NCBI RefSeq assembly: GCF_016918015.1
Contig: NZ_JAERMK010000026.1
Coordinates: 1-62,612 of the forward strand
Reading direction: 5' to 3'
Origin: Glycomyces sp. YM15
GTDB lineage: Bacteria > Actinomycetota > Actinomycetes > Mycobacteriales > Micromonosporaceae
Length of the DNA stretch: 62,612 nucleotides
Part shown: positions 26,678 to 34,662 of the stretch, in pieces
Numbering within the stretch: position 1 is the stretch's first letter
Layout: each line of letters starts with the position of its first letter
Notes under the pieces: model-generated
Databases searched by the model: none
What the model saw: only the letters and a program-made list of their open reading frames with translations
Told to the model about the DNA's origin: nothing
Position numbers and translations under genes: made by a program

Positions 26678-27599
26678 CGCGGCCCTCCTTCTCCACGGCA
26701 GAGGACAGCGGCAGACGAGGATCGAGATCCTCAGGTGCCCAGGTCGACCGGACCCAGGCGTGTGCGGGGTCGTCGCTGATGAGCCAGGCGCGGTCCTCGC
26801 CGGGGCCGGCCATCACGTTGAGGTAGTAGAGGTCGTAGCCGGGAGCGGCCGCGCTCGGGCCGTGCCAGCCGTGCGGGATCACGACCACGTCGCCGCTGCG
26901 GACCTCTTCGCTGACCTCGATCGGGCGCTCGGGGGTGCCGTAGACGCGCTGCCAGGCGAAGCCCCTTGGCGAAGCTTGCGAGCCGTCAGTTCGTCCTGTG
27001 AAGCCGGGGCCGTCTGGTCCGTCGGCGACCTCGAAGTAGTAGATCTCCTCGAGCTCGGCTTCGTGCTCGCCCGCCTCGTCGTGCTTGTGCGGCGGGAAGG
27101 AGGACCAGTTGCCGCCGGGGGTGATGACCTCGCATGCGATGAGCTTGTCGGCCTCGAAGGTCTCGGGCGTGCAGAAGTTGTTGACCTGGCGCGAGGCCTG
27201 GCCGGCGCCGCGCAGCTCGACCGGGACCTGCTCGGCCGGGCCGTAGCGGGCGGGGAGCCGCCGTTCGCACCGGGCGGAGGGGAGGGCGAACCGGCCGCCA
27301 CCCACGCTGGTCACGGTGACTTGGGCATCCCTTGGGACGTAAGCGAAGTCGGTGACGCGGCTGAAGACGTTCCGGCGGCCCTGGAGCTCGAAGGTCTCGC
27401 CGTCGCAGGTGACGGTGCAGCCGCCGGAGAGGGGCAGCACGAGCGTTTCGGCGTCGCCGGTGGTGAAGGTCGCTGTGCCGGAAGGGCTCAGCTTGAGCAC
27501 TTTGAGGCCGGAGTAGCCCCAGCCGGCGGATTCGGGGGTGACGACCGTGTCGTACGGTCCGTCCGCAGTGGATCGTGAAGGAAGGTAATAGGTGCTCAC
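26667..27599 (-). CDS. iolB: 5-deoxy-glucuronate isomerase
   Basis: A 310-residue bicupin isomerase. The second cupin has SSFPPHKHDE with the metal His pair, EEIYYFEV, and VVVIPHGWHGPSAAAPGYDLYYLN, all hallmarks of the KduI/IolB family. It interconverts 5-deoxyglucuronate and 2-deoxy-5-keto-gluconate. The GTG at 27599 overlaps the TGA of the upstream aldolase gene (GTGA), and the family alignment starts at STYYLPS; the much longer open frame upstream is antisense-like noise. Confidence 0.92.
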   Translation of the reverse strand: MSTYYLPSRSTADGPYDTVVTPESAGWGYSGLKVLKLSPSGTATFTTGDAETLVLPLSGGCTVTCDGETFELQGRRNVFSRVTDFAYVPRDAQVTVTSVGGGRFALPSARCERRLPARYGPAEQVPVELRGAGQASRQVNNFCTPETFEADKLIACEVITPGGNWSSFPPHKHDEAGEHEAELEEIYYFEVADGPDGPGFTGRTDGSQASPRGFAWQRVYGTPERPIEVSEEVRSGDVVVIPHGWHGPSAAAPGYDLYYLNVMAGPGEDRAWLISDDPAHAWVRSTWAPEDLDPRLPLSSAVEKEGRDAR

Positions 27600-28468
27600 A
27601 GGAGGCTCACCACCGCGTCGACGGCCCCGGCGACGTCGCCGTCGGCGGGGTAGAGGAGGGAACGGCCGACCGTAAGGCCGACCACATTGGGCAGTGCGAG
27701 GGACGCGCCCCAGCGCGCGCGCTGTGCTTCGAGGTCGTCGACCTCGCCGCCGAGGATGACCATCGGCAGGGTCGAGGCGGCCGCGACGCGCTCCATGTCG
27801 GGGGCGGTCGGCACTTTGAGCCAGGTGTAGGCCGAGCTGGAACCCAGGCCCGAGGCGATCGCGACCGACTTGACGACCCCTTCCGTCGTCAAGTCGTTCA
27901 CGACCTTCCCTCCTTCGCGGCGGGAGATGAAGGGCTCGATCATCGCGATCAGGCCCCGCTCGGCGAGTGCGTCGATCGCGTGCGCCGTCGCCTCGAGGGT
28001 GGGCGCGGTCCGGTCGTCGTGGAAATCGATGCGGGTGAGCGTCTTGCCGCCGTCGAAGCCCATGCGGGCGATGGCATCGGCGTTCATCCCGGTGAATCGG
28101 TCGTCGATCTCGAACGCGGCCCCGGCGAGGCCGCCGCGGTTCATCGAGCCGAACACGACCTTGCCGTCGAGGGCCCCGAGGAGCAGCAGGTCTTCGAGGA
28201 TGTCGGCGGTGCCCAGCACGCCGTTGCATCCGGGGTTCGCCAGCGCGGTCCGCAGCCGGTCGAGGAGGTCGGCGCGGTCGGCCATGGCCATCGGATCGCC
28301 GCCGGTGGCGAGGGCGCCGCGGGCGGGATGGTCGGCGGCGATGATGAAGCACTTCCCGGACGGCCCGACCGGGCTCGACGCGCGCGGGCGGGCGTCGGCG
28401 GCCTTGCGGATCGCGGCCGGGTCGGTCAGCCGGGTCCGGGTCAGTCCGGCGAGTTCGTCACGCCGCAT
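27596..28468 (-). CDS. Cgl0158-type aldolase, IolJ-equivalent
   Basis: A 290-residue TIM-barrel protein of the DeoC/LacD-like Cgl0158 family found in actinobacterial inositol clusters, next to iolC as in Corynebacterium glutamicum. CFIIAADHPARGAL is the first strand with the Asp/His pair; GGKTLTRIDFHD and IAMIEPFISRR are inner strands. From its place it should split 2-deoxy-5-keto-gluconate 6-phosphate into dihydroxyacetone phosphate and malonate semialdehyde, the role of Bacillus IolJ. The ATG at 28468 follows a strong AGGAGG and overlaps iolC by 11 bp. Confidence 0.8.
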   Translation of the reverse strand: MRRDELAGLTRTRLTDPAAIRKAADARPRASSPVGPSGKCFIIAADHPARGALATGGDPMAMADRADLLDRLRTALANPGCNGVLGTADILEDLLLLGALDGKVVFGSMNRGGLAGAAFEIDDRFTGMNADAIARMGFDGGKTLTRIDFHDDRTAPTLEATAHAIDALAERGLIAMIEPFISRREGGKVVNDLTTEGVVKSVAIASGLGSSSAYTWLKVPTAPDMERVAAASTLPMVILGGEVDDLEAQRARWGASLALPNVVGLTVGRSLLYPADGDVAGAVDAVVSLL

Positions 28469-29471
28469 CGGGTGCCTCCTGCAATTTGCGCTCCACTTCG
28501 GATTCGGTCGGCATGGCGTCGGAGCAGGCGAGCTCGCCGGCGACGAGCGCGCCCGCCGCGTTGGCGAAGCGCATGACACGCTCCGTCTCCCACCCGGCGA
28601 GCAGGCCGTGGACGAGCGCGCCGCCGAAGGCGTCGCCCGCGCCGAGGCCGTTGACCACGTTCACGGGAGCGGGCGGCACTTCGACCTGGCCGCTGTCGTC
28701 AAGGGCGAGCACGCCTTTCGGGCCCTGCTTGACGACGGCCAGAGCGACGCCCGCCGCGCGGAGCGCCCGGGCGGCGTCGGCGGGACGGTCGTGGGCGCCG
28801 ACGGCGACCTCGCATTCCTCGCGGTTGCCGACCGCTACGGTGACGTGCGGCAAGGCCAGTTTCACCCAGTCGCGGGCGGCCTGGGGCGAGTCCCAGAACA
28901 TCGGCCGGTAGTCGAGGTCGAGCACGGTGATGCCGCGTCCGCCCTCTTGGCGATGCTCGCGAGCCGTGAATCGGCTCCGCTCTTCGAGCGCGGCGAGCGT
29001 GGCCGAACGCGAGGGCTCCTGGCAGAGCCCGGTGACCGTCACCCAGAAGACGGCAGCGCTGCGGATGGCCTCGAGATCCAGTTCCTCGGGGCGGATGTCG
29101 AGGTCAGGGGCGGTCGGGAAGCGGTAGAAGTAGAGCGGGAAGTCGTCGGGGGGAAAGATCTCGCAGAACGTGACGGGCGTGGGCAGGTGCTCGGAGGTCC
29201 CGACGAGCGCATCGTCGACGCCGTATCCGCGGAGCGCCTTGCGCACGAACGTCCCGAAGGGGTCGGCGCCGGTCTTGGTGATCACGGCGGCGCTGCGCCC
29301 GTACCGTGCGGCCGCCACGGCGACGTTCGTGGGGCTGCCGCCCAGGAACTTGGCGAAGGTCTCGACGTCCTCGAGGCCGACGCCGATCTGCTGCGGGTAG
29401 ATGTCGACGCCTACCCGGCCCATCGTGACGACGTCGTAGGTTCCGCCGTCCGCTGCTGCGGCCACGGGCAC
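28458..29471 (-). CDS. iolC: 5-dehydro-2-deoxygluconokinase
   Basis: A 337-residue PfkB-family kinase. FLGGSPTNVAVAAARYG is the N-terminal PfkB signature; VVNGLGAGDAFGGALVHG near residue 275 is the C-terminal signature with the catalytic Asp and anion hole. Phosphorylates 2-deoxy-5-keto-gluconate. First gene of the operon. GTG at 29471; a second in-frame GTG two codons later has the better distance from GAGAGAGG. About 195 bp separate it from the divergent LacI-type regulator. Confidence 0.9.
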   Translation of the reverse strand: MPVAAAADGGTYDVVTMGRVGVDIYPQQIGVGLEDVETFAKFLGGSPTNVAVAAARYGRSAAVITKTGADPFGTFVRKALRGYGVDDALVGTSEHLPTPVTFCEIFPPDDFPLYFYRFPTAPDLDIRPEELDLEAIRSAAVFWVTVTGLCQEPSRSATLAALEERSRFTAREHRQEGGRGITVLDLDYRPMFWDSPQAARDWVKLALPHVTVAVGNREECEVAVGAHDRPADAARALRAAGVALAVVKQGPKGVLALDDSGQVEVPPAPVNVVNGLGAGDAFGGALVHGLLAGWETERVMRFANAAGALVAGELACSDAMPTESEVERKLQEAPDAA

Positions 29472-29528
29472 ACCTCTCTCTCGGCGAGACTCGCGAGCCG
29501 TCCGGCTCCGCCAGTTCTGAAGCGCTTA

Positions 29529-29557
29529 ACTGTCGCGCGTTACTGTCGCGCGACAGT
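29529..29557. promoter_or_regulatory. Probable operator between iolC and lacI-type gene
   Basis: A perfect 16-bp palindrome ACTGTCGCGCGACAGT (29542-29557) preceded 13 bp earlier by a direct repeat of its half, ACTGTCGCGCG (29529-29539). It lies in the 195-bp region between the divergent iol operon and its regulator, next to AT-richer sequence (GGAATATACT). CG-centred palindromes are the usual targets of LacI-type regulators. Confidence 0.65.
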
Positions 29558-29666
29558 GATTTGGAATATACTCACTTCCAGGCCCGCGCGTCAAGCCGCC
29601 GGGCCGGACGGAAATAAACTCGGATTACCGCTCGATTGCCGAACCAGACCAGCAGAGGGAGGGGCG

Positions 29667-30707
29667 TTGGACGAAACGCTTGAGCCGCAGCCGAACGCAG
29701 GCCGAAACCACCAGCGGGCGACCATGGCCGACGTCGCCGCGAGGGCCGGCGTCTCCCGCACGCTCGTCTCCCTCGTCCTGCGCGACCGCCCCGGCGCGGG
29801 CGCGGCCACCCGCGAGCGGGTCCTCAAAGCCGCCGACGAGCTCGGCTACCGGCCCGACAGCGCCGCGCAGATGCTCGCCCGCGGCCGCAGCCGCACCATC
29901 GGGGTCCTGATGAATCTCGAACAGCCCTTCCACGCCGAACTCGTCAAGGCCATCTACCCGGCCGCCGAACAGCTCGGCTACGACGTGCTGCTCTCCGCCG
30001 TGGCCCCCGGACGCGACGAGCACGCGGCCACGGAAGCGCTCCTCGGCCACCGCTGCGAAGCGCTCGTGCTGCTCGTCTCCGACCCCGAATCGCACGACAC
30101 CGAGAAGCTCGGCGGCGCCGTCCCCACGGTCGTCGTCGGCCGGAAGGCGACCACCGCGAAGGTCGACAGCGTCCACACCGCCGAGGCCAAGGGCATCCGG
30201 CAGGCCGTCGACCACCTCGTGGAGCTCGGCCATCGCCGCATCGCGCACATCGACGGCGGCAAGGGCCCCGGCTCGGCCGACCGCCGCACCGCCTACCGCG
30301 CGGCCATGCGCCGCCACCGCCTCGCCGACGAGATCCGGGTGATCCCCGGCGCCCAGGACGAGGACGCCGGCATCGCCGCCGGGGAACTCCTCCTCAGCGA
30401 AGACTCGCTGCCGACCGCGGTCCTCGCCGCCAACGACCGCTGCGCGATCGGCCTCATGCACGCGCTGCGCGGCGGCGGCGTCGCCGTCCCCGGCGAGGTC
30501 TCGGTCGTCGGCTACGACGACTCCCACCTCTCGCACCTGTCCCACATCAACCTCACCACCGTCCGCCAGGACGCCACGGGCATCGCCGAGAACGCCGTGC
30601 GCAACGCCGTGGAACGCCTGGAGAACGGCGCCCTCCCCGCCCGGGAGACCGTCTGCGACGCCAAACTCGTCATCCGCGCGACCACAGCCCCGCCCCGAAC
30701 CCGCTAG
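29667..30707 (+). CDS. LacI-family regulator of inositol operon
   Basis: A 346-residue repressor. The LacI HTH and hinge helix are clear: TMADVAARAGVSRTLVSLVL and then AADELGYRPDSAAQMLARG. A periplasmic-binding-protein-like effector domain follows (GVLMNLEQPFH, GHRRIAHIDGG, AVLAANDRCAIG, VVGYDDSHLS). It probably controls the divergent iol operon through the palindrome between them, in response to inositol or an intermediate. TTG at 29667 is preferred for the GGGAGGGG site; an internal ATG (29724) directly before the HTH is the alternative. Confidence 0.85.
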   Translation: MDETLEPQPNAGRNHQRATMADVAARAGVSRTLVSLVLRDRPGAGAATRERVLKAADELGYRPDSAAQMLARGRSRTIGVLMNLEQPFHAELVKAIYPAAEQLGYDVLLSAVAPGRDEHAATEALLGHRCEALVLLVSDPESHDTEKLGGAVPTVVVGRKATTAKVDSVHTAEAKGIRQAVDHLVELGHRRIAHIDGGKGPGSADRRTAYRAAMRRHRLADEIRVIPGAQDEDAGIAAGELLLSEDSLPTAVLAANDRCAIGLMHALRGGGVAVPGEVSVVGYDDSHLSHLSHINLTTVRQDATGIAENAVRNAVERLENGALPARETVCDAKLVIRATTAPPRTR

Positions 30708-30919
30708 CCTCGGCCGGCCCACTCCCCGATCGCTGCGATTCCACCTCGTCCAGTGTCGCCGCGTAGGGGATCGGTTGCGGGGCCGGGCGCGCGAGTGCGG
30801 TCAGCGCCGAGTACACCGCCCCGCCCGGTTCTTTCGTGACGGAGGCGAATCGCCAGGCGAAGACCGGGCAGGCGCCTTCAACCCTCATGTCACGAATTCA
30901 TCCAATCTATTGACAAATT

Positions 30920-30935
30920 TGCATGTCGACATGCA
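30920..30935. promoter_or_regulatory. Palindromic operator in esterase promoter
   Basis: TGCATGTCGACATGCA is a perfect 16-bp palindrome, 4 bp after TTGACA (30910-30915), i.e. in the spacer of a possible sigma-70-type promoter and about 190 bp before the esterase gene. The local sequence is unusually AT-rich for this genome. A repressor bound here would block the promoter. Confidence 0.55.
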
Positions 30936-31016
30936 TCATCTTTTTGGGCGGATGATCCAACAAACGCTGCTGCTTTGCCGCGAGTGCGCCGTACTGACGA
31001 ATCATGGAAGGCGACG

Positions 31017-31187
31017 ATGCGAATCCGGCGCCGCACATTCATCCGATGTCTGATCATGAGCGCGGCCGTCGCGCTCAGCGCCGCAGCGACCTCGAGACAA
31101 GGAATACCTCAATGGCAACAGCCCTCCGATGGCGCGGCAGCGCGGCAGCGGTCTTCGCGATCGCGCTCGTGCTGGCCTCCGCGCTGA
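31017..31187 (+). CDS. Possible upstream small ORF with signal-like N-terminus
   Basis: A 56-codon frame starting with ATG at 31017 behind GGAAGG. Its first 26 residues look like a secretion signal: a basic start (MRIRRRTF), a hydrophobic stretch (LIMSAAVALSAAA), then TS. It overlaps the start of the esterase gene in another frame and ends 76 nt inside it. It could be a leader that modulates esterase translation, a remnant of an older start, or chance. Confidence 0.3.
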   Translation: MRIRRRTFIRCLIMSAAVALSAAATSRQGIPQWQQPSDGAAARQRSSRSRSCWPPR

Positions 31188-32434
31188 CGGTCTTCATGTC
31201 CCCGAAGCCCGCGCACGCCGCGCAGCTGACGCAGATCGGCGACTTCGGCGACAACCCCGGCAACCTCGGCATGCATCTGTACGTGCCCGACAACGTCGCC
31301 CCGAACCCGGCAATCGTGGTCGGCATCCACTGGTGCAACGGATCGGCGACCGACGTCTTCAACGGCTGGCAGTACGACGAGCTGGCGGAGCAGTACGGCT
31401 ACATCCTGATCCTCCCGAACGTGACCCGGGAGTACAGGTGCTTCGACGTCTCCTCCCCGGCCTCGCTCAGCGGCACGGGCGGCGACTCGGTCAGCATCAA
31501 GTCCATGGTGGACTATGTGATCGCCAACCACGGGGCCGACCGCGAGCGGGTCTTCGCCACGGGCTTCTCCTCGGGCGCCATGATGACCAACGTCATGCTC
31601 GGGGTGTACCCGGAGCTCTTCAAGGCCGGGTCGGCGTACGCCGGCGTGCCGTTCACGTGCTTCGCGACCGACAACGGCTCGCAGTGGAACTCCGAGTGCT
31701 CCGAAGGCAGGATCGACCGCACCCCGCAGCAGTGGGGTGACGCGGTCCGGGGCGCCAACCCCGGCTACAGCGGTCCGTGGCCGCGCATGCAGCTCTGGCA
31801 CGGTACCGAGGACGACGCGCTCCGCTACCCGAACTTCCAGGAGGAGATCGACCAGTGGACGAACGTCAACGGCACCGACCAGGTCGCCGACTACACCGAC
31901 ACCCCGGAGCCGAACTGGACCCGCACCCGCTACGGCGGCACCGGAGGTCAGGCTCTGGTCGAGGCGAACAGCCTGGCCGGCGTCAACCACTACCCGCCGA
32001 TTCGTGAGGTCGAGACGCTGCGCTTCTTCGGTCTGGCCGCGCAACCGGCGGGCACCACGGCGATCGTGGGCGCCGCCTCGAACCGCTGCGTGGACGTCAC
32101 CGGCTCGCCGGCGGCGAACGGCACCCAAGCGCAGCTGTGGGACTGCTACGGCGGTGTCAACCAGCAGCTGACCCGCACTTCGGCGGGTGAGTTGAAGGTG
32201 GGAGGAAAGTGCCTCGACGCGATCGGTTGGGGTACGGCCAACGGCACCAAGGTCGTGGTCTGGGACTGCTCGGGCGGCGCGAACCAGCGATGGAACGTCA
32301 ACGCGAACGGCACCGTCACGAACGTCCATAACGGACTCTGCTTGGACGCCAGCGGCGGTGCGACCGCCAACGGCACCCCGATCGTCCTCTGGGCCTGCAA
32401 CGGTGGCGGCAATCAACGCTGGAGTCTCCGATAG
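31112..32434 (+). CDS. Secreted PHB-depolymerase/feruloyl-esterase family enzyme with ricin domain
   Basis: A 440-residue secreted protein. Signal peptide to about residue 36 (AHAA). Residues 40-305 are an alpha/beta hydrolase of the LpqC/PHB-depolymerase (CE1) type: IVVGIHWCNGS is the oxyanion region, nucleophile Ser in ATGFSSGAMMT, Asp in LWHGTEDDALRY, and His in VNHYPP. Residues 315-440 form a ricin-type beta-trefoil with QxW-like repeats (GVNQQL, GANQRW, GGNQRW). Likely releases acetyl or feruloyl groups from plant polysaccharide, matching the arabinanases nearby. ATG start at 31112 with AAGGA upstream. Confidence 0.88.
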   Translation: MATALRWRGSAAAVFAIALVLASALTVFMSPKPAHAAQLTQIGDFGDNPGNLGMHLYVPDNVAPNPAIVVGIHWCNGSATDVFNGWQYDELAEQYGYILILPNVTREYRCFDVSSPASLSGTGGDSVSIKSMVDYVIANHGADRERVFATGFSSGAMMTNVMLGVYPELFKAGSAYAGVPFTCFATDNGSQWNSECSEGRIDRTPQQWGDAVRGANPGYSGPWPRMQLWHGTEDDALRYPNFQEEIDQWTNVNGTDQVADYTDTPEPNWTRTRYGGTGGQALVEANSLAGVNHYPPIREVETLRFFGLAAQPAGTTAIVGAASNRCVDVTGSPAANGTQAQLWDCYGGVNQQLTRTSAGELKVGGKCLDAIGWGTANGTKVVVWDCSGGANQRWNVNANGTVTNVHNGLCLDASGGATANGTPIVLWACNGGGNQRWSLR

Positions 32435-33140
32435 GGCCCGGGCGGCCGCGACCGGGTCGCGGCCGCCCGCTGGAGCGTCGGGCGTTCAGTTCGTGTTCGA
32501 GCCAACGCCGGTGCGGGCCGAGTTCGAGAGCGGAGTGCGGCTTGGATCCCCGCAAGTCCGGTGCCGCCATGCGGCCCTGGTGCTCACCGACGGCGATTCG
32601 CTCTGCTGTCGAACGGTGCCTTCTGCTGGACTTTCGCAGTGCGCCCGTTCCCGATTCGGGCTGCGCCGCCCTGCCTCGGCACCGTAACGTGCTTCGGGTT
32701 GCCGCGGGGCGGTCACGGGGGTGGCTCCATGTTGGATTCTCAGGGACCTCGGGTACGGAGGAGTCGATGAACCAAGCTAGCGGCAGGTCCGGTCGAGCAC
32801 AAGGGTTGACCTGAGGAAACGTCAGATCAAGTCGGCGGTCTCCAATGAGTATTTCAGGCCATAACCCCAGTAGCGCCGAATTTCCACGTCCACCTGTCAC
32901 ATTCATAGGATGTAACTGTGACTAGCTTCACGGATAGCGGTTGCTACAAACCTGCGGTTCCTCGATGGGAGCCGGCGAAGACGTCAACCCTGCCGACCGG
33001 ACCGAGACCGACGGGACCGCCGACTCAAACGGCTCGAAGTCGTCCCAGACGTGCCACGGATTTACCGGACTCGCAGATTGGTCTTCCAAGCGATCCTGGA
33101 GGAACATGGTTCAGCCGGGCGACCAACAACGGGCATGAAA
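32435..33140. other. Intergenic stretch, no gene seen
   Basis: About 700 bp with mixed composition between the esterase stop and the terminator of the initiator tRNA. Short frames of up to 196 codons exist on both strands but lack ribosome-binding sites and family likeness. I found no hairpin with T-run at the esterase end and no RNA gene. Confidence 0.45.
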
Positions 33141-33176
33141 AAAACCCGGTTCCCTCTTTCGAGGAAACCGGGTTTT
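33141..33176 (-). terminator. Rho-independent terminator of initiator tRNA
   Basis: AAAACCCGGTT pairs with AACCGGGTTTT, with further pairing of CCCTC/GAGG in the stem; on the minus strand the 3' arm continues into a run of seven T. It lies 8 bp after the tRNA. Confidence 0.9.
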
Positions 33177-33183
33177 CATCCAG

Positions 33184-33257
33184 TAGCGGGAGGCGGATTT
33201 GAACCACCGACCTCCAGGTTATGAGCCTGGCGAGCTACCGAGCTGCTCTATCCCGCG
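33184..33257 (-). tRNA. Initiator tRNA-fMet (CAT)
   Basis: A 74-nt cloverleaf without encoded CCA. Anticodon CAT in loop CTCATAA. Initiator hallmarks: unpaired C1 and U72 at the acceptor end and A11:U24 in the D stem. The anticodon stem is CCAGG/CCTGG, so the three conserved G:C pairs of initiators are A29:U41, G30:C40 and G31:C39; the first is replaced. T stem GGTGG/CCGCC and TTCAAAT loop are regular. Confidence 0.93.
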
Positions 33258-33407
33258 TCGGTAGTTAAAGAATACATGACCCCATTCAGCCTCTGCCACA
33301 GCGGGGTCCGTGAGCGCAGTCACCGCGCATTCACCTGGCGTTTCACAGGAATGGGAAAAGCGAACGGCCCGGCCTCCCGCAATGCGAGGCCGGACCGTGC
33401 CGTCAGG

Positions 33408-34331
33408 TCAGAAACCGAGACGTTCGAGCATCTTCGGATCGCGCTGCCAGTCCTTGGCGACGCGGACGTGAAGGTCGAGATAGACGCGGCTGTCGATGAG
33501 CTGGGCGATGCCCTTGCGGGCTTTGGTGCCGACACGCTTGAGGCGCTCGCCGCCCTTGCCGATGATGATGCCCTTCTGGCTGTCACGCTCGACATAGATC
33601 TCGGCCCAGATCTTCTTGCGCGGCCCGCCGTCCGAATCCTCGTCCTCGACGTCCTCGATGACCACGGCCAAGGAGTGCGGCAGCTCGTCCCGCACGCCCT
33701 CAAGGGCCGCCTCGCGGATGAGCTCGGCCATCATGACCCGCTCGGGCTCCTCGGTGATCATCCCGTCCGGGTAGAGCTGCGGCGATTCGGGCAGCTTGTC
33801 CGAAAGGACGCCGACGAGCTCGTCAAGGTTCTCACCCGTCTTCGCCGAGACCGGCACGATGTCCGCGAAGTCCGCCAGCGCGGCCACGTTCGTCAAATGC
33901 CGCACGAGCGCGTCCTTGGAGACGAGGTCGATCTTGGTGACGACCGCGACGACCTTGGCGCTGAGATTGGCGATCTCACCGGCGATGAACTTGTCGCCCG
34001 GACCGGGCTTCTCGTTGGCCGGCAGACACAGGCCGATGACGTCCACTTCGGACCAGGTCTGGCGGACGAGATCGTTCAACCGCTCGCCCAGCAACGTCCG
34101 CGGACGGTGCAGACCGGGCGTGTCGACCAGGATGAGCTGGGAGTCCGGGCGGTGCAGAATCGCACGGACCACGTGCCGAGTGGTCTGCGGGCGCTTCGAG
34201 GTGATGGCGATCTTCTGGCCCATGATCGCGTTCGTCAACGTGGACTTGCCCGCGTTCGGGCGGCCGACGAAGCAGGCGAAGCCTGCACGAAACGCCTCAT
34301 TTGAAGCGGAGCTTCGACCATTGCTAGGCAA
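33408..34331 (-). CDS. era: GTPase Era
   Basis: A 307-residue ribosome-assembly GTPase that binds 16S rRNA near its 3' end. G1 is GRPNAGKST, G3 DTPG, G4 TKID, G5 SAK; the C-terminal KH domain has the IIIGKGGERLKRVG loop. Length fits the family. The TTG at 34331 follows AGAGGTGA, and overlaps the end of the cytidine-deaminase-like gene, so the operon phoH-ybeY-corC-cdd-like-era is tightly packed. Confidence 0.95.
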   Translation of the reverse strand: MPSNGRSSASNEAFRAGFACFVGRPNAGKSTLTNAIMGQKIAITSKRPQTTRHVVRAILHRPDSQLILVDTPGLHRPRTLLGERLNDLVRQTWSEVDVIGLCLPANEKPGPGDKFIAGEIANLSAKVVAVVTKIDLVSKDALVRHLTNVAALADFADIVPVSAKTGENLDELVGVLSDKLPESPQLYPDGMITEEPERVMMAELIREAALEGVRDELPHSLAVVIEDVEDEDSDGGPRKKIWAEIYVERDSQKGIIIGKGGERLKRVGTKARKGIAQLIDSRVYLDLHVRVAKDWQRDPKMLERLGF

Positions 34332-34662
34332 GACGGGTCACCTCTTTGCGAATGACCGACCACACGGTGAGGTCGGCACTGATCTCCCGGGCGGCCTGAA
34401 TGCCGTCCTCGTCGGACGCGGCACCGAACAGCACCGCGGCCTCAAGCTTGTCGGCTCCGGCCGCGAAGGCCTGAGCCACGGCCGCCTGGAGAGCCGTGAG
34501 TCGCAGTGAGGGAAGGTCGACGGCCGCCGAGGCGTAAGTGCGGCCGATACCGTCGCGCACGGCCGCACCGGTGGTCTGCTGGACTCGTCCAGCGGCCCCC
34601 CGGGCCAACGTGGCGAGCTTCGCGTCCTCGGCGTCGAGGGCGTCGACGTGCAGGTCAGACAT
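34324..34662 (-). CDS. Cytidine-deaminase-like protein lacking the zinc site
   Basis: A 112-residue protein in the place where actinobacteria carry a gene annotated as cytidine deaminase, between corC and era. The fold pattern is retained (GRTYASAAVDLPSLRLTALQAA, KLEAAVLFG), but the catalytic C/HAE and PCxxC motifs are absent: the helix that should hold the zinc ligand and Glu reads LRLTALQAAVAQAF. It is therefore unlikely to deaminate cytidine and may have a structural or ribosome-related role. The start overlaps corC by 8 bp. Confidence 0.7.
   Translation of the reverse strand: MSDLHVDALDAEDAKLATLARGAAGRVQQTTGAAVRDGIGRTYASAAVDLPSLRLTALQAAVAQAFAAGADKLEAAVLFGAASDEDGIQAAREISADLTVWSVIRKEVTRLA

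Noticed and set aside
27870..30707. A 945-codon open frame on the plus strand across iolC and the LacI gene
   Set aside because: Only its last 346 codons look like a protein (LacI). The rest is antisense to well-defined iol genes; long antisense frames are expected in high-GC DNA.
32435..33140. Integrated element at the initiator tRNA
   Set aside because: No integrase and no duplicated tRNA 3' end; the region only differs in composition.
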